Positions 41,567 through 53,653 of a stretch of DNA of 64,000 bases are shown here, one piece after another. The notes below the pieces were generated by a model. The model was not told the origin of the DNA, did no database searches, and saw nothing but the letters and a program-made list of their open reading frames with translations. Origin of the DNA: Buchnera aphidicola (Hyalopterus amygdali). Its GTDB lineage: Bacteria > Pseudomonadota > Gammaproteobacteria > Enterobacterales > Enterobacteriaceae. Positions within the stretch are counted from its first letter, which is position 1, and every line of letters starts with the position of its first letter. The stretch lies in assembly GCF_964059015.1 (NCBI RefSeq), contig NZ_OZ060383.1:186001-250000 (forward strand), read 5' to 3'. The translations under genes and the position numbers were made by a program.

Positions 41567-42379
41567 TTATTTTTTTATTTTTTTGATTATAGGAATATTT
41601 CTGCCATAAAATATCTCTCTCATTTCCTTCCATAGTAAATCTATAATATAAGAACGTTCAACTATTGATAGATCTTCTATATTAATGTTAAATAAATAAT
41701 TTTTTAAATTAAATTCTTTTAATAACATCCGTGTATGAAAAATATTTTCTTGATATATATTAACATCAATCATTTCATACATTGATTTTATATCATCAGA
41801 CATAAAATTTTGTATGGAATTAATTTTGTGATCAATAAAATGCTTGATGCCATGAATATCTCTTGTAAAACCTCGTATACGATATTCAATTGTTACAATA
41901 TCTGATTCTAATTGATGGATAAGATAATTTAACGCATTAAGTGGTGAAATTATGCCACATGTCGAAACTTCTATATCTGCACGAAAAGTGCAAATTCCGT
42001 TTTGAGGATGACTTTCAGGATATGTATGAACACAAATGTGACTTTTGTCTAAATGGGCTAGTACAGAAGATGAGACAATATTATTATTTTTATTTATAAT
42101 TTTTACTGTTTCTAGATTAATTGGATCTTCACATACTAAAATAGTTACGCTAGCACCCTGAGGTTCATAATCTTGATGAAAAACATTCAGGACATTAGCT
42201 CCAATAATTGAACAAGTTTTTTTTAAAATTTTTGTTAATCGAATAGCGTTATATTGTTCGTCAATATAAGAAATATAACTATTTCTTGAATCGTTGTTAT
42301 TGGCATAACAAATATCGTAAATACAAAAACTTAGGCTTTTAGTTAAATTATTAAAGCCATGCAATTTTAGTTTTTGCAA
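41567..42379 (-). CDS. speD: S-adenosylmethionine decarboxylase proenzyme
   Basis: SpeD decarboxylates SAM to give the aminopropyl donor for spermidine. It is made as a proenzyme that cleaves itself before a serine which becomes pyruvoyl; the site is K112-S113 in [18 protein letters not shown]. The 270-residue product (264 in E. coli) is highly conserved, including the N-terminal [19 protein letters not shown]. It follows speE, with 26 bases between. The purine by-product of spermidine synthesis, methylthioadenosine, is a substrate of the nearby MtnN. Confidence 0.97.
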   Translation of the reverse strand: MQKLKLHGFNNLTKSLSFCIYDICYANNNDSRNSYISYIDEQYNAIRLTKILKKTCSIIGANVLNVFHQDYEPQGASVTILVCEDPINLETVKIINKNNNIVSSSVLAHLDKSHICVHTYPESHPQNGICTFRADIEVSTCGIISPLNALNYLIHQLESDIVTIEYRIRGFTRDIHGIKHFIDHKINSIQNFMSDDIKSMYEMIDVNIYQENIFHTRMLLKEFNLKNYLFNINIEDLSIVERSYIIDLLWKEMREIFYGRNIPIIKKIKK

Positions 42380-42405
42380 TTTAATTACTCTCCTATAAAA
42401 GGATT

Positions 42406-43266
42406 TTAACTTTTATCTAAAGTATTAATTATATATTCAGGCAAATAAAAACTACTTATATGAATTTTAAAATTATAGTAATTAAAATTTAATTTTGTAT
42501 TTTTTATACGCAATTCTAAATCTTTTATATTTATTTGACGGTAATATGGGTCATCAGTCGCCCAAGAAAACATCATTACTCCTCCATAATAAGTAGGAAT
42601 AGTAGCCTGATAAAAACTTACATCATTAAAAATTTTTTTTAACTTATTATAAGTTTGCCGAACATTATTTTTTTGTAGGAAAAAAACACCATTTTGTCCT
42701 ACAAATATGCCGTTTTTATGAAGGCAGTTTTTACAATAGGAATAAAATTCTGGTAAAAATAAATCTTTCCCACATCCTACCGGATCAGTAGAATCTGATA
42801 TGATTAGATCAAATTTTTCTTTTGAATTTTTTACGAAGTTTAATCCATTATCTATAATTAATTTTAGACGAGAATCATTGTATCCATTATTAGAGTGTTT
42901 TGGGAAATATTCTTTGCATAAATTAATAACGTTTTGATCAATTTCAATCATAGTAATACTATCAATACTATCATGTCGACATATTTCTCTTAATATTCCT
43001 CCATCTCCACCACCAATGATTAATACATTTTTTATTGATCCATGAGAAAATATAGGAACATGAGTTAACATTTCGTGATATATAAATTCATCTTTTTCTG
43101 TTGTTTGGACAATTCCATCTATTGTCATTACTCGTCCCATAATTGAGTTTTGAAAAATGATAATTTCATGGAATTTGTTTTTTTTTTGATACAATATCTT
43201 ATCAATCGAAAAATACTGTCCAATATCGTAATGAAGATTTTCATACCATATTTTTTTTTTAATCAT
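42406..43266 (-). CDS. speE: Spermidine synthase
   Basis: SpeE transfers the aminopropyl group to putrescine. It has 286 residues (288 in E. coli). The SAM-like motif [18 protein letters not shown] (about residues 77-94), MIEIDQNVI, and the active-site [14 protein letters not shown] are conserved, as is [14 protein letters not shown] near residue 55. Putrescine must come from elsewhere, as I see no ornithine or arginine decarboxylase here. First gene of speE-speD. Confidence 0.97.
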   Translation of the reverse strand: MIKKKIWYENLHYDIGQYFSIDKILYQKKNKFHEIIIFQNSIMGRVMTIDGIVQTTEKDEFIYHEMLTHVPIFSHGSIKNVLIIGGGDGGILREICRHDSIDSITMIEIDQNVINLCKEYFPKHSNNGYNDSRLKLIIDNGLNFVKNSKEKFDLIISDSTDPVGCGKDLFLPEFYSYCKNCLHKNGIFVGQNGVFFLQKNNVRQTYNKLKKIFNDVSFYQATIPTYYGGVMMFSWATDDPYYRQINIKDLELRIKNTKLNFNYYNFKIHISSFYLPEYIINTLDKS

Positions 43267-43521
43267 ATTTTTATCCTATAAAAAATAAATGAATAAATTA
43301 TTTAAGATTAATAACTTATTACAAATATAGTGAAAATATAGAATTTTTTTATATTTTTTTTTAAAAAAAGAAAATTTTTTATGAAAAAAATTTTTAAAGT
43401 TTATTTTTTGTTATAAATAATATGTTTTTCCTATCATCTAAAAAAAATAATATTTTGATATATTGAATATTTTTTATTTTAAGGAAAATAAACTTTGCGT
43501 AAATATTATAAAAATATTTTT

Positions 43522-44214
43522 TTATTCAAGTTTTTGTAAAAGTAGTTTAACTAATTTTGAAGATTGTAAAGACGCAATAGAAATGTTATTTTTAAATTTC
43601 AATGTGGCATTGCTATCAGATAAATCAGATATTGATTTTATTATAATAAATGGCATATTAAATTGATAACATGTTTGACCTATTGCAGTAGATTCCATAT
43701 CTACTGCTATTGCAGAAGAAAATTGATTTTTTATTTTTTTAATCACATTACTACCTCTAACAAATGAATCTCCAGTAATGAGAAGTCCAGTTGAAAATAA
43801 AAAATTAGATTTAAGAATAATATTTTTTAAAATTTCATGTAAATTTTTGTTTGTTGCAAATGTTGTAGGATAGTTGGGTATTTGTCCTCTAGCATATCCA
43901 AAGTTGATCAAATTTACATCATAGTAGCATACCTGTTTTGGAATAATGATATCTCCTATATTGAGAAGAGACTTTAAACTTCCTGCGGAACCACTATTAA
44001 TAATAAAATTTGGTTGATATAACTCAATAAGAATCATTGTAGCTATACTAGCTGCAACTTTTCCAATGCCCGACTTAATTAAAAAAATATTTATTTTGTT
44101 GAACTTGCCTATATAAATTTTAATTTTTCCGTGTTTTTTTATGATTAGATTGTCTATAATATTTTTAATTTCTTGAATTTCTTGTTCTATGGCGCCGATT
44201 ATTCCAATTTTCAT
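43522..44214 (-). CDS. mtnN: 5'-methylthioadenosine/S-adenosylhomocysteine nucleosidase
   Basis: MtnN (Pfs) cleaves methylthioadenosine and S-adenosylhomocysteine to adenine and the thio-ribose product. It has 230 residues (232 in E. coli). The start MKIGIIGAIEQEIQ, the core INSGSAGSL, and the catalytic regions VDMESTAIGQTC and SISDLSD are present. It clears the methylthioadenosine released by SpeE, which fits its place upstream of the spe genes on the same strand. A gap of 255 AT-rich bases without a gene separates it from speE. Confidence 0.95.
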   Translation of the reverse strand: MKIGIIGAIEQEIQEIKNIIDNLIIKKHGKIKIYIGKFNKINIFLIKSGIGKVAASIATMILIELYQPNFIINSGSAGSLKSLLNIGDIIIPKQVCYYDVNLINFGYARGQIPNYPTTFATNKNLHEILKNIILKSNFLFSTGLLITGDSFVRGSNVIKKIKNQFSSAIAVDMESTAIGQTCYQFNMPFIIIKSISDLSDSNATLKFKNNISIASLQSSKLVKLLLQKLE

Positions 44215-44269
44215 AAATAAGATTTAACTATTTTATTATTTTTAATAGTGTAAAATTGATGATATTTTT

Positions 44270-44614
44270 TTAAATATTAAATGAGGAACCACATCCACAT
44301 GTATTTTTTGCATTTGGATTAGATACAATAAATTTTGATCCTTCTAAATTTTCTAAGTAGTCTATTGTGCCGCCATATAAATATTGTAGACTAATTGGAT
44401 CCACTACTAGAAATATATTTGATTTTTTAATTAAAATATCATCTTTATCTATGTTTTCATCAAAAATAAATTGATATTGAAATCCACTACATCCTCCTCC
44501 AATAATATAGATTCTTAGTTTTAAATTTTTATTTTTTTTTTCTTGGATAAGTTTACTTATCTTCTTAGTGGCATTTGTAGTAAGTTTAATATATTTTATA
44601 GGATTGTTTTCCAT
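44270..44614 (-). CDS. erpA: A-type iron-sulfur carrier ErpA
   Basis: ErpA inserts Fe-S clusters into target proteins. The product has 114 residues, the same as in E. coli. The three cluster cysteines are in [11 protein letters not shown] and [11 protein letters not shown]. It could also be read as IscA-like, but the length and the conserved ending fit ErpA best. It precedes mtnN with 55 bases between. Likely clients in the window include YfaE and the lipoate-dependent pathway. Confidence 0.93.
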   Translation of the reverse strand: MENNPIKYIKLTTNATKKISKLIQEKKNKNLKLRIYIIGGGCSGFQYQFIFDENIDKDDILIKKSNIFLVVDPISLQYLYGGTIDYLENLEGSKFIVSNPNAKNTCGCGSSFNI

Positions 44615-44748
44615 TTTTAATATATTCTCAAAATGTTTACAAATATTTTATAAAAAAATGTTTTATTTAATTTTATCATAAAAAAAAAATTAAACATATT
44701 TTTAATATAAAAAAATATTAATTTAATTAAATTAATATATGAGTCCTT

Positions 44749-44780
44749 GCGCCGATAGATATTTTCTTTATTATTGGCGC
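44749..44780. terminator. GC-rich hairpin between erpA and ftsZ
   Basis: GCGCCGATA (44749-44757) and TATTGGCGC (44772-44780) pair over 9 bp with one wobble. It is one of the few GC-rich stems in the window and sits in the 260-base gap after the ftsZ stop, about 95 bases downstream. It probably ends the dcw transcript or separates it from erpA. Confidence 0.6.
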
Positions 44781-44874
44781 AGGCTATGGAAGATTATTTT
44801 TTATTTTGATATAAAATAATATTAAAAAGAATATTTTTTAATATATAAAACATTGATTCCTAATATTTAAAAAT

Positions 44875-46032
44875 TTAATCGGATCGTTTTCGAAGAAATG
44901 CCGGAATGTCTAAATATTCTGGTTCTTTTCTTCTTTTTTGCGCATCTACTTCTTTTATTTCCTTTATTATATTTTTTTTATCATTTTTTGTATTCGAAAC
45001 ATTTGAATATTGATAACGATAATCCATTAATATTTCTTTAGAAGATTTATTTTTTATTTGATTTATGTCTGAATACTTTTCCATACCAATACCTGTTGCA
45101 ACTACCGTTACTCTAAGTGTATCATTCATATCTGGATCTAAAGAGGTTCCTATGACTACTGTAGCATTATCTGAAGCAAAAGATCTAATAGTATTTCCTA
45201 CTGTTTCAAATTCATCTAATTTTAAATCAAAACCAGCAGTAATATTAACTAAAACACCCCGCGCTCCTGATAAATCTATATCTTCTAAAAGAGGACTAGA
45301 TATGGCAATTTCAGATGCTTCTTCAGCACGATTTTCTCCAGAAGAAACGCCAGTTCCCATCATAGCGTATCCCATTTCTAGCATAACAGTCCTTACATCA
45401 GCAAAATCTACATTCATTAATCCAGGTCGAGTAATTAATTCTGCAATTCCTTGTACAGCTCCTTTTAAAACATTATTAGCAGCACCAAAAGCATCTAATA
45501 AAGAAATACCTCGATTTAATACTTTAAGTAACTTATCATTAGGTATAGTAATTAAAGAATCTACATGTTTTGATAGTTCTATTACTCCCTGATCCGCGAC
45601 AATCATTCTTTTTTTACCTTCAAAGTTAAAAGGTTTTGTTACTACAGCGACAGTTAAAATACCTAATTCTTTTGCTATTTCTGCTACAACAGGTGCTGCA
45701 CCGGTTCCAGTACCACCGCCCATACCTGCGGCTATAAAAACCATATCTGAACCATCTAGAGCAGTTTTTAATAATTCTTTATCTTCTTCTGCTGAAGTAC
45801 GTCCAATTTCTGGATTTGCACCAGCTCCTAATCCCTTAGTAACATTATTGCCTATTTGTATAGTTTGACTGACTTCGACTTTTTTTAAAGCCTGTGCATC
45901 AGTATTAATAACAAAAAATTCAACCCCCTCAATATGTTCTCGTACCATATGTTCCACTGCATTACCACCACCACCACCAACACCTACTACCTTAATTACT
46001 GCATTATTGCTTAATTCTACAGGTTCAAACAT
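44875..46032 (-). CDS. ftsZ: Cell division protein FtsZ
   Basis: FtsZ is the tubulin-like GTPase of the division ring. It has 385 residues (383 in E. coli). The GTP motif [10 protein letters not shown] is near residue 107. The C-terminal linker is shortened and Lys/Asn-rich, but the tail [12 protein letters not shown] that binds FtsA and ZipA is intact. It keeps higher GC and more conserved codons than its neighbours. Last gene of the dcw cluster; lpxC, which follows in E. coli, is missing. Confidence 0.98.
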   Translation of the reverse strand: MFEPVELSNNAVIKVVGVGGGGGNAVEHMVREHIEGVEFFVINTDAQALKKVEVSQTIQIGNNVTKGLGAGANPEIGRTSAEEDKELLKTALDGSDMVFIAAGMGGGTGTGAAPVVAEIAKELGILTVAVVTKPFNFEGKKRMIVADQGVIELSKHVDSLITIPNDKLLKVLNRGISLLDAFGAANNVLKGAVQGIAELITRPGLMNVDFADVRTVMLEMGYAMMGTGVSSGENRAEEASEIAISSPLLEDIDLSGARGVLVNITAGFDLKLDEFETVGNTIRSFASDNATVVIGTSLDPDMNDTLRVTVVATGIGMEKYSDINQIKNKSSKEILMDYRYQYSNVSNTKNDKKNIIKEIKEVDAQKRRKEPEYLDIPAFLRKRSD

Positions 46033-46079
46033 AATTTAATTCCATTATATATCTTTAATATTAGAAGGTTTTAGTTTTT

Positions 46080-47336
46080 TTAAAATTCTTTTTTAAACCA
46101 ATGATGAATTTTTTTAAAGCATCTTTCAATAAAAGAATTTTCTTCCTTTTTGTTTTCACAATTAAAATAGAATTCTTTTCCATAGTGTAACAAGCCTACT
46201 GCTGTTGAATAATTTGGTTCAGCTATATTATCTATTAATCCTGAAATATTTAAAGGTTTAGCAATTCTAATTTTTTTTTGAAAAATTTTTTCTGCACATT
46301 CAGTTAAAAATAAAATTGTTGAAGCACCTCCAGTAAGTACTATACCACTTGATAATTGATATTTTTTCCCATCTTTATAAAGTTTTTTTTGTACTTGAAG
46401 AATTCTATTATTAATTAAGCATAATAGTTCGGTATATCTCGATTCAATTACTTCGATGACTGTATCTTGTGGTAGATTTTTTTGAAAATTTCCATATTTT
46501 TTTGGTAGATCAATAATTTTTGATGTACCTGGAGGTAGTTTCAATGCAGAACCATATTTAATTTTTATATTTTCTGAATCAAAATAAGATGTGCTAAAAG
46601 CATACGAAATATCTTTAGTTACAATATTTCCTGCATATGGAATAACTTGGCTATCTTCTATAGATCCATCAATATAAGTAGTAAAATCTATCGTTCCCCC
46701 TCCTATATCAATCATACAAACGCCAAGTTTACATTCATCTTCTGTTAAAACAGCTTTGCTTGAAGCAAGACCAGAAAAAATTACTTGATCAACTTTAATA
46801 TCACATTTTTCGACTGCTTTGATAATATTTTTAGTTATATTTTGATGGCAAGTAATTAAATGTACTCTTACTTGCATTCTTGTTCCAGATAGTCCTATTG
46901 GATTTTTTATTCCAGATTGTTGATCAATTGAATATTCTTGTGGAATTACATGTAATATGTGATGTTCATTAAGAATTTTTACAGATTTTGCAGTATGTAT
47001 TACATTTTCTATATCTTCTTTTGTTACTTCATCTTCAGCAATAGGAACAATACCAATTTCATTTTGACAATTAATATATTTATTAGACAAAGACAAACAC
47101 ACAGAGGTGATTTGACAATTAGCCATAGTTTCAGCTTGATGAATAGATTCTTTTATGCATTTAATTACTGCATCTAAATTATTTATTCTACCTTTGTCTA
47201 TTCCTTTTGATTTACATATTCCAGTTCCAATGACTTTTATTTGAAGATCTGTTGAAACTTCTCCTACCAAAGTTATAACTTTAGTAGTACCAATTTCCAG
47301 TCCGACTACTAATTTTCTATTTTTTGAGATAATCAT
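46080..47336 (-). CDS. ftsA: Cell division protein FtsA
   Basis: FtsA is an actin-like ATPase that anchors FtsZ to the inner membrane. The product has 418 residues (420 in E. coli). It starts VVGLEIGTTKVITLVGEV, has the phosphate loop CMIDIGGGTIDFT and the adenosine motif VLTGGASTILFL. The C-terminal end, FIERCFKKIHHWFKKEF, is an amphipathic membrane-targeting helix. It lies 47 bases upstream of ftsZ. Confidence 0.97.
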   Translation of the reverse strand: MIISKNRKLVVGLEIGTTKVITLVGEVSTDLQIKVIGTGICKSKGIDKGRINNLDAVIKCIKESIHQAETMANCQITSVCLSLSNKYINCQNEIGIVPIAEDEVTKEDIENVIHTAKSVKILNEHHILHVIPQEYSIDQQSGIKNPIGLSGTRMQVRVHLITCHQNITKNIIKAVEKCDIKVDQVIFSGLASSKAVLTEDECKLGVCMIDIGGGTIDFTTYIDGSIEDSQVIPYAGNIVTKDISYAFSTSYFDSENIKIKYGSALKLPPGTSKIIDLPKKYGNFQKNLPQDTVIEVIESRYTELLCLINNRILQVQKKLYKDGKKYQLSSGIVLTGGASTILFLTECAEKIFQKKIRIAKPLNISGLIDNIAEPNYSTAVGLLHYGKEFYFNCENKKEENSFIERCFKKIHHWFKKEF

Positions 47337-47684
47337 TATTCTTTAGCCTGTACTATATTTTTTTAAATATTACCTTTATAATAAAATTCGATTTCTACTT
47401 TTTATAATGCCATTATTGTAAATAAATAATATTCACTTATTTTTTTATGGAAAAACTAATCCTTTATAAATGAATTTAATTTTTTTTATTTATAGCAAGA
47501 TTGTTTTATTTTAAAAAAAGTAATGTTATGGGATATAGTTCTTTTATTAAAATGAAATTTGCAATTGTTTTAATATTTTCACTAATATAGTATATTGTTT
47601 TGCAATTTTTATTGAAGAAAATTTTGATTTAAATAATTTTATCAATCAAAAAAAATTAAAAATTAGTAATAATTATCAAGAACG
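47337..47684. other. Gap in the dcw cluster where ftsQ stands in E. coli
   Basis: These 348 bases lie between ddlB and ftsA. There is no open frame of FtsQ size on the minus strand and I find no conserved FtsQ motif in any minus-strand frame. On the plus strand, codons from 47528 would encode a short hydrophobic segment (KFAIVLIFSLI) interrupted by a TAG; I cannot assign it. The region must at least carry the ftsA ribosome binding site. Confidence 0.5.
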
Positions 47685-48620
47685 TCAAAAAATATTTGTT
47701 TTCTTATTTATATTTAAAATTTTTAATACTAGTTCGTCAAAAGATATTCCTATGCTTTTAGCGGCAATTGGTAGTAAACTTCGATTAGTCATTCCTGGTA
47801 TAGTATTTATTTCTAGTAGCCAAAAATTATTGTTTTTATCTAATATTGCATCAATTCTTCCACATCCCTTACATCCTAATATATTCCAAGCGCTTTCTGT
47901 AATTTTTTTTAATTCCTTTTCTTTTTTATGGTTTAATTCGCTTGGACATAAATATTTAGTAGAAGACGCCATATATTTAGCTGTATAGTCATAAAAATTA
48001 TTTTTTGTAATAATTTTTATGGAAGGTAATATTCTTTTGTCAAGAATTGATACTGTATATTCTATTCCTTCTAAAAACGGTTCGATTAGTATATCATGAC
48101 TATATTTAAATGCGATTTCAATAGATTGAATTAATTGACTTATATGATGTACTAATGTTATTCCTATACTAGAACCTGAATTATTTGGTTTTATTATAAT
48201 AGGAAATTTTAATTTTAAAATTTCTTTTAATATTAAAGGGTACGTATTTTTTGAAAAATCCTTTTTTTTCAAAAAAATATCAGGTAATACAGGAATAGAG
48301 CAAGCTTTCCATAATAATTTTGTTCTCCATTTGTCTAAAGAAATTGCAGAAGACATGATACCACTTCCTGTATACGGAATATTTAAATATTCTAGAATAC
48401 CTTGTATAGTACCATCCTCTCCACCTTTTCCATGAAGTGCAATATATGCACTTTCAAAACCTTGTTTTTTTAATTGTATAATAGGAAAATCACGAGTATC
48501 TATTGGATAGGCATTCATTCCTGATTTTAATAAACTTTTAAGAATTGCATATCCAGATTTAATTGAAATATATCGTTCAGCAGAATTACCTCCTAATAAT
48601 ACTGCTATTTTTTTTTTCAT
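47685..48620 (-). CDS. ddlB: D-alanine--D-alanine ligase B
   Basis: DdlB makes the D-Ala-D-Ala dipeptide for peptidoglycan. It has 311 residues (306 in E. coli). ATP-grasp motifs are visible: [44 protein letters not shown] and [15 protein letters not shown]. The start overlaps the murC stop by 4 bases (ATGA), so the two are translationally coupled. Its product is used by MurF. Confidence 0.97.
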   Translation of the reverse strand: MKKKIAVLLGGNSAERYISIKSGYAILKSLLKSGMNAYPIDTRDFPIIQLKKQGFESAYIALHGKGGEDGTIQGILEYLNIPYTGSGIMSSAISLDKWRTKLLWKACSIPVLPDIFLKKKDFSKNTYPLILKEILKLKFPIIIKPNNSGSSIGITLVHHISQLIQSIEIAFKYSHDILIEPFLEGIEYTVSILDKRILPSIKIITKNNFYDYTAKYMASSTKYLCPSELNHKKEKELKKITESAWNILGCKGCGRIDAILDKNNNFWLLEINTIPGMTNRSLLPIAAKSIGISFDELVLKILNINKKTNIF

Positions 48621-50074
48621 ATTACCACCTTTTTATTTTTTAAAATAAAAGTTTTATTCATTATAGTATCAATATTTCCAGCACCCTGTATTAAGATAAT
48701 ATCATTTCCATTTAAATAAGGAATAAGAAATTTTAATATTAATTTATTGTTATTTACTAAACTTATATTCATTTTTTTTATTTTTTTTATATCATTATAT
48801 AATGCTAAGCTGTCATATCCCGTAATATATTTTTCATTTGCAGAATATACTTTTAATATTAATAAGGAATCAACTTGAGATAAAACTTTAATAAAATCGT
48901 AATATAAATGATATGTTCTTGTATAGCGATGCGGTTGAAAGATCATTATTAAATTTTTTTTAGGCCAACTTGTACGTATTGTTTTAATATTTTCAAATAA
49001 TTCAGTTGGATGATGTCCATAATCGTCTATCAAAATAGCACTTTTATTTGTAATAGAATTGCTTTTTTTTATAAATAAATTTCCAACATATTCAAATCTT
49101 CTAACAGTTCCTTGAAATTTTTTTAATGATTGATAAATTTTTTCGTCAGGTATTTTTTGATACATTGCAAAAGAAATTGCAGCTGCAGCATTTAAAGCGT
49201 TGTGTTTTCCGGGTATATTTAAGGTGATATTTAAATTATTTAATTGTTTTTTTCTGATCAATTTAAAATAACTTATAAAACCTTCTTGTTTGTAACATGT
49301 TATTCGTATGTCTGCATTTTTATTAAATCCATATGTAATTATTTGACATTTTATTTTAGGTAAAATATCACGAATAGAACTGTTGTCTGTACATACTATT
49401 GCTATCCCATTAGATGGGATTTGATTTAAGAATTTTAAAAATGTTTTTTTTAATAGCGTAAAATTACCATTATAATAATCTATATGATCAGATTCAATAT
49501 TAGTTGTAATAGCTATTTTAGGATTTAAATAAAGAAACGAACTATCGCTTTCATCCGCTTCTACAAGAAAGTAATTAGAAGATCCAAGTTTTGCACAAGA
49601 ATTAATAGATTTTATTAATCCGCCGTTAATAACTGTAGGATCTAACGCATTATTTTTTAATATATCGAAAATCATAGCAGTGGTTGTTGTTTTACCATGT
49701 GTTCCTGACACTGCTATTCCAAACTTATATTGCATTAATATTTGAAGCATTTCTGCTCTTAAAAATATAGGAATATTTTTTTTTTTTCCTTCTATAAGTT
49801 CTGGATTATCAGGAGCAATAGCACTTGATTTAACAATAAAATCAATGTTTTTGATATTATCTTTAGAATGTTGAAAAAAAATATTTGCTCCCATTTTTTT
49901 TAATTTTTTTGTCATCAAATTTTTTAACAAATCTGAACCGCTAACTACATATCCTAATTTTAATAGTATAAAAGCAATACCACTCATTCCTGATCCAGCA
50001 ATTCCGATTAAATGAATTTTTTTATATTTTTTTTCTTCAAAAAAATTATTTTTTTTTATGTTGTTTATTTTCAT
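48617..50074 (-). CDS. murC: UDP-N-acetylmuramate--L-alanine ligase
   Basis: MurC adds the first L-alanine of the peptidoglycan stem peptide. It has 485 residues (491 in E. coli). The N-terminal Rossmann motif [14 protein letters not shown], the P-loop [11 protein letters not shown] and the ligase motif [11 protein letters not shown] are intact. The first 15 residues are low-complexity Lys/Asn. Overlaps ddlB by 4 bases. Confidence 0.97.
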   Translation of the reverse strand: MKINNIKKNNFFEEKKYKKIHLIGIAGSGMSGIAFILLKLGYVVSGSDLLKNLMTKKLKKMGANIFFQHSKDNIKNIDFIVKSSAIAPDNPELIEGKKKNIPIFLRAEMLQILMQYKFGIAVSGTHGKTTTTAMIFDILKNNALDPTVINGGLIKSINSCAKLGSSNYFLVEADESDSSFLYLNPKIAITTNIESDHIDYYNGNFTLLKKTFLKFLNQIPSNGIAIVCTDNSSIRDILPKIKCQIITYGFNKNADIRITCYKQEGFISYFKLIRKKQLNNLNITLNIPGKHNALNAAAAISFAMYQKIPDEKIYQSLKKFQGTVRRFEYVGNLFIKKSNSITNKSAILIDDYGHHPTELFENIKTIRTSWPKKNLIMIFQPHRYTRTYHLYYDFIKVLSQVDSLLILKVYSANEKYITGYDSLALYNDIKKIKKMNISLVNNNKLILKFLIPYLNGNDIILIQGAGNIDTIMNKTFILKNKKVVI

Positions 50075-50117
50075 TTTATTTTATGAAATATATTTCCTTT
50101 AAATTATAAAAAATATT

Positions 50118-51182
50118 TTATTTTTGATGAGTAATATGATGAATAATTTTATATATTTTTGACATAGAATTTCGTTGTCCTAAAGAATAAGCTTGTTCTG
50201 CCATTAGAAGAAGCTTTTCCCTATTTAGTAAATTTAATATTTTTATAATTATTTTTTCATTAAATTCTGACTGTTCTATGATTTTAGCAGAACCATTTTT
50301 TTCTAAATATTTTGCATTTAAATACTGTTGTTTATCTTTATGTGGATAAGGTATAAATATTGCGCCTAAACCTACTGCAGCAATTTCGCTTACTGTTAAA
50401 GCGCCAGATCGAGATATAATTATATCTGCCCAGGAATAAGCATCTGATATATTTTCGATAAAACGATCTACCACATGTTTATATGAGCTATATTTTTTGT
50501 ATTTTTTTTTAGTTTTTTCGTAATCAAGATTACCTGTTTGATGCCAAATAACAATTTTTTCGTGTAATACTAAAGATATCTTTGGAAGAATATGATTAAA
50601 AATTGAAGCTCCTTGACTTCCTCCTATAATTAAAATTCTTAAAGGTCCTGTCCTGTTTTTAAAACGTTTTGCAGGTTTTGGTATATTGATAATATCTTCT
50701 CGAATTGGATTTCCTACTACTTCTGCATTTGACAAAGTATTTGGAAATGCTTGCATATTTTTTTTTGAAATTTTAGATAGTATTTTATTTGTAATCCCTG
50801 CAATTTTATTTTGTTCATGTAAAATAAAAGGAATTCTAGAATTCCACGCTGCTAATCCACCAGGACCTGATACGTATCCTCCCATGCCTAATACGATATT
50901 TGGCATCCAAGTTTTTATTATTTTTTTTATTTGAATAAAAGCATTGAATATATGTATTGGAGAACAAACTAAATTTTTTAAGTTAGTATTACGTAGTCCA
51001 TTAATTTTTATAAAGTGAATTTTAATATTATGTTTCGGAATAATTTTAGACTCTATTTTATTTTTTGTCCCTATCCAATTAATTTTCCATCCTTTTTTAA
51101 TTAAATATTTTGCAATAACAAGACCTGGAAAGACATGTCCACCGCTACCGCCTGCTATTATAATAATTTTTTTTGAATGCAT
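50118..51182 (-). CDS. murG: UDP-GlcNAc transferase MurG (lipid II synthesis)
   Basis: MurG adds GlcNAc to lipid I on the inner face of the membrane. The length of 354 residues fits E. coli (355). The lipid-binding GGSGGHVFPG loop lies near residue 10, the second glycine loop is IIGGSQGASIFN, and the UDP-binding RSGALTVSEIA follows. ftsW's stop is immediately before its start, so the two are contiguous. Confidence 0.97.
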   Translation of the reverse strand: MHSKKIIIIAGGSGGHVFPGLVIAKYLIKKGWKINWIGTKNKIESKIIPKHNIKIHFIKINGLRNTNLKNLVCSPIHIFNAFIQIKKIIKTWMPNIVLGMGGYVSGPGGLAAWNSRIPFILHEQNKIAGITNKILSKISKKNMQAFPNTLSNAEVVGNPIREDIINIPKPAKRFKNRTGPLRILIIGGSQGASIFNHILPKISLVLHEKIVIWHQTGNLDYEKTKKKYKKYSSYKHVVDRFIENISDAYSWADIIISRSGALTVSEIAAVGLGAIFIPYPHKDKQQYLNAKYLEKNGSAKIIEQSEFNEKIIIKILNLLNREKLLLMAEQAYSLGQRNSMSKIYKIIHHITHQK

Positions 51183-52334
51183 TTATTTTCCTTTAGGAAA
51201 AGCTTGATTTTCGCTTAATCGTATTTCAAAATCAATTCTTAATAATATACAAATAGCCATTAAATTTATAATTAAACTCGATCCTCCATAGCTAATCAAT
51301 GGTAAAGTTAAACCTTTTGTAGGTAATATACCTGTAACAGTGCCAATATTAATTAATGTTTGAAAACTAAACCATAAACCAATTGAACAGGCTAAAAAAC
51401 CTGAAAAGACCTCTTTTTTAGATAAAGATTTTTTTCCAATGTACATAGCTCGAAATGAAATAATAAAAATAGTTAATAAGATTAAAAAACAGCCTACATA
51501 ACCTAGTTCTTCACCTATAATAGAAAAAATAAAATCACTATGCGCTTCTGGTAAATAATTTAATTTTTGTATTGAGTTACCCAAACCTTCTCCAAAAAAA
51601 TGACCACGTCCTAAAGCTATTAGTGATTGTATTAATTGATAACCATTTCCAAAAGGGTCCTGCCAAGGATTCCAAAAAGATAGTATTCTTTTAAGACGAT
51701 ATGGTTCAACTAAAATTAAACAAGTCAAAGTTAGAAAAACTATAAAAATAATTGTAAAAAATTGTTTTATTTTTACTCCAGAGAGAAATAACATTGATAA
51801 TGTTGTCAGAAATAAAACAATAACTGTACCTAGGTCAGGTTCTGCTAATAAAAGAATAGATTGTATAGATATAATTGTTAATGGTTTTAAAAAATCCCAA
51901 AAATTATTACGCACTTCATTCGTTTTTCTTGATAAATAGTTGGATATATAAAAAAAAGAAGATATTTTACATATTTCTGCAGGTTGTACATTTAAAAAAC
52001 CGAAATTTATCCATCTATAGGATCCGTGTACTGATTTTCCTATTAATAATACAATCGAGAGTAGAAAAATAGAAATAATTAATATTAAATTGCTATTTCT
52101 TTCCCAAAAGATTATAGGTGTACGTAAAAAAATACAAGATAGTAAAAATACTAAAAAAAAATAAAAAATTTCTCTTTTTACAAAAAAAAAGGGATCATGG
52201 TATAAATTTTGTCCTATGGGGATAGATGAAGAAGTTACCATGATTAATCCTGTAGCACACAAACCTAAAGTTAACCATACTAAGAATCGATCATATAATA
52301 TAGTATTATCGTTTTTTTTTTTTAAAAAAAACAT
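51183..52334 (-). CDS. ftsW: FtsW, SEDS peptidoglycan glycosyltransferase
   Basis: FtsW polymerises septal glycan strands together with FtsI. The 383-residue protein has about ten hydrophobic membrane segments and the SEDS motifs [29 protein letters not shown] and SYGGSSLI. It is shorter than the E. coli protein (414) mainly at the N-terminal cytoplasmic tail. An A12 run at 52312-52323 (T on the plus strand) encodes the KKK just after the start and is in frame. It overlaps the murD stop at base 52334. Confidence 0.96.
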   Translation of the reverse strand: MFFLKKKNDNTILYDRFLVWLTLGLCATGLIMVTSSSIPIGQNLYHDPFFFVKREIFYFFLVFLLSCIFLRTPIIFWERNSNLILIISIFLLSIVLLIGKSVHGSYRWINFGFLNVQPAEICKISSFFYISNYLSRKTNEVRNNFWDFLKPLTIISIQSILLLAEPDLGTVIVLFLTTLSMLFLSGVKIKQFFTIIFIVFLTLTCLILVEPYRLKRILSFWNPWQDPFGNGYQLIQSLIALGRGHFFGEGLGNSIQKLNYLPEAHSDFIFSIIGEELGYVGCFLILLTIFIISFRAMYIGKKSLSKKEVFSGFLACSIGLWFSFQTLINIGTVTGILPTKGLTLPLISYGGSSLIINLMAICILLRIDFEIRLSENQAFPKGK

Positions 52335-53653
52335 TAATTTATTTCCTTAGATAATTTTATAAAAAGTTTGCCTCTTTCTTCAAAGTTAGAAAATTGATCT
52401 TTACTGCTGCATGCAGGAGATAAAAGAACAATGTCACCAGGTTGAACTTGTTTAGAAATTAAAATCATTGCTTTTTTTAAATTTTCAACATAAATAGATT
52501 TTTTTTGACATATTTTTGACAAATTAAAACCATCTTTTCCAAAACAATATATTTTTATATTTAGTTTTTCAAAACAATTTTTTAAACTTTCAAAATTAGC
52601 AGATTTACTATCTCCACCTAACAACAACCATATTCTACCTTTTGTATTTAAGTTTTCTAAAGCTGTTTTGGTACTATTAACGTTAGTAGATTTAGAATCA
52701 TTAATCCAAGATACGTTATTCTTTACATGTATTGTTTGAAATCGATGTGGTAAACCTGAAAATTTTCTAATTATTTCTATGGTTTTTTTTTGATTAAATT
52801 TCATAGCATCAGAAATTGCTAAGGATACTAGTGCATTTTCATAATTATGATATCCATTTAATAGCATTTCGCTAGTATCGAGTATATTTTTTTTTTTATA
52901 ACATAAAAAATATTTTTCTTTTTGATAAGAAATATTATAGTCGCTGTCCTTTGTACCAAAAAAAATATATTTTTGATGGTTGTTATTCCATATATTTTTT
53001 TTAGTATTATTTTTTTTGATTAAACAAATGTCAGCATAATTATATATAGATAGTTTAGTTTTTTTATATTGTTCGAAACCCATTGGATATCTATCAATAT
53101 GATCTTCGGTAATATTAAGAACTACAGCTATTTTTGATTTTAGAGAAAATGTATTTTCTAGTTGAAAGCTAGATAGTTCTAGTATATATAATGTCGCTTT
53201 TTTTTTTAACATATCTAAGGCTGGAAATCCAATATTTCCTCCTAAAATTGATTGATGTCCTGATTTTTCTGCAATTCTTTGGACTATTGTTGCTACTGTA
53301 CTTTTTCCATTAGTACCAGTAATAGAGATAATAGGATGTTTCGCTTCTCTGCAAAATAATTCAATGTCGCTAATAATATTAATTCCTAATAATCTAGCTT
53401 TGACTAAAATAGATTTAAAAGAAGATATACCTGGACTAATAATAATTAAATCAGATTCAAAAATCCATTTTTCGTCTAATTCTCCCAGCTTATATTGAAC
53501 TTTTTTAGGAATTTTATTTAAAAATTTAGGTATTTTAGATTCATCCATCGCTTTAACTTGGATCCCTTTATTAAAAAAAAAATTAATACATGATATCCCA
53601 GTCAATCCTAATCCTAAAATTAATATTTTTTTTCCGAAATAATTATCTGACAT
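52334..53653 (-). CDS. murD: UDP-N-acetylmuramoylalanine--D-glutamate ligase
   Basis: MurD adds D-glutamate to UDP-MurNAc-L-Ala. I start it at the ATG at 53653, which overlaps the mraY stop (TAATG) and gives [19 protein letters not shown], the family start. A longer frame upstream would run through the end of mraY and has no homology. The product has 439 residues (438 in E. coli). Conserved parts are the P-loop [21 protein letters not shown], and the C-terminal [16 protein letters not shown]. Confidence 0.96.
   Translation of the reverse strand: MSDNYFGKKILILGLGLTGISCINFFFNKGIQVKAMDESKIPKFLNKIPKKVQYKLGELDEKWIFESDLIIISPGISSFKSILVKARLLGINIISDIELFCREAKHPIISITGTNGKSTVATIVQRIAEKSGHQSILGGNIGFPALDMLKKKATLYILELSSFQLENTFSLKSKIAVVLNITEDHIDRYPMGFEQYKKTKLSIYNYADICLIKKNNTKKNIWNNNHQKYIFFGTKDSDYNISYQKEKYFLCYKKKNILDTSEMLLNGYHNYENALVSLAISDAMKFNQKKTIEIIRKFSGLPHRFQTIHVKNNVSWINDSKSTNVNSTKTALENLNTKGRIWLLLGGDSKSANFESLKNCFEKLNIKIYCFGKDGFNLSKICQKKSIYVENLKKAMILISKQVQPGDIVLLSPACSSKDQFSNFEERGKLFIKLSKEIN

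Noticed and set aside
41439..41633. A small minus-strand frame across the inverted repeat
   Set aside because: It is a by-product of the palindrome and the end of speD; composition and lack of homology speak against a gene.
45065..45592. A 175-codon open frame opposite ftsZ on the plus strand
   Set aside because: It lies entirely inside the highly conserved ftsZ gene, has no recognisable domain, and is explained by the codon pattern of the minus-strand gene.
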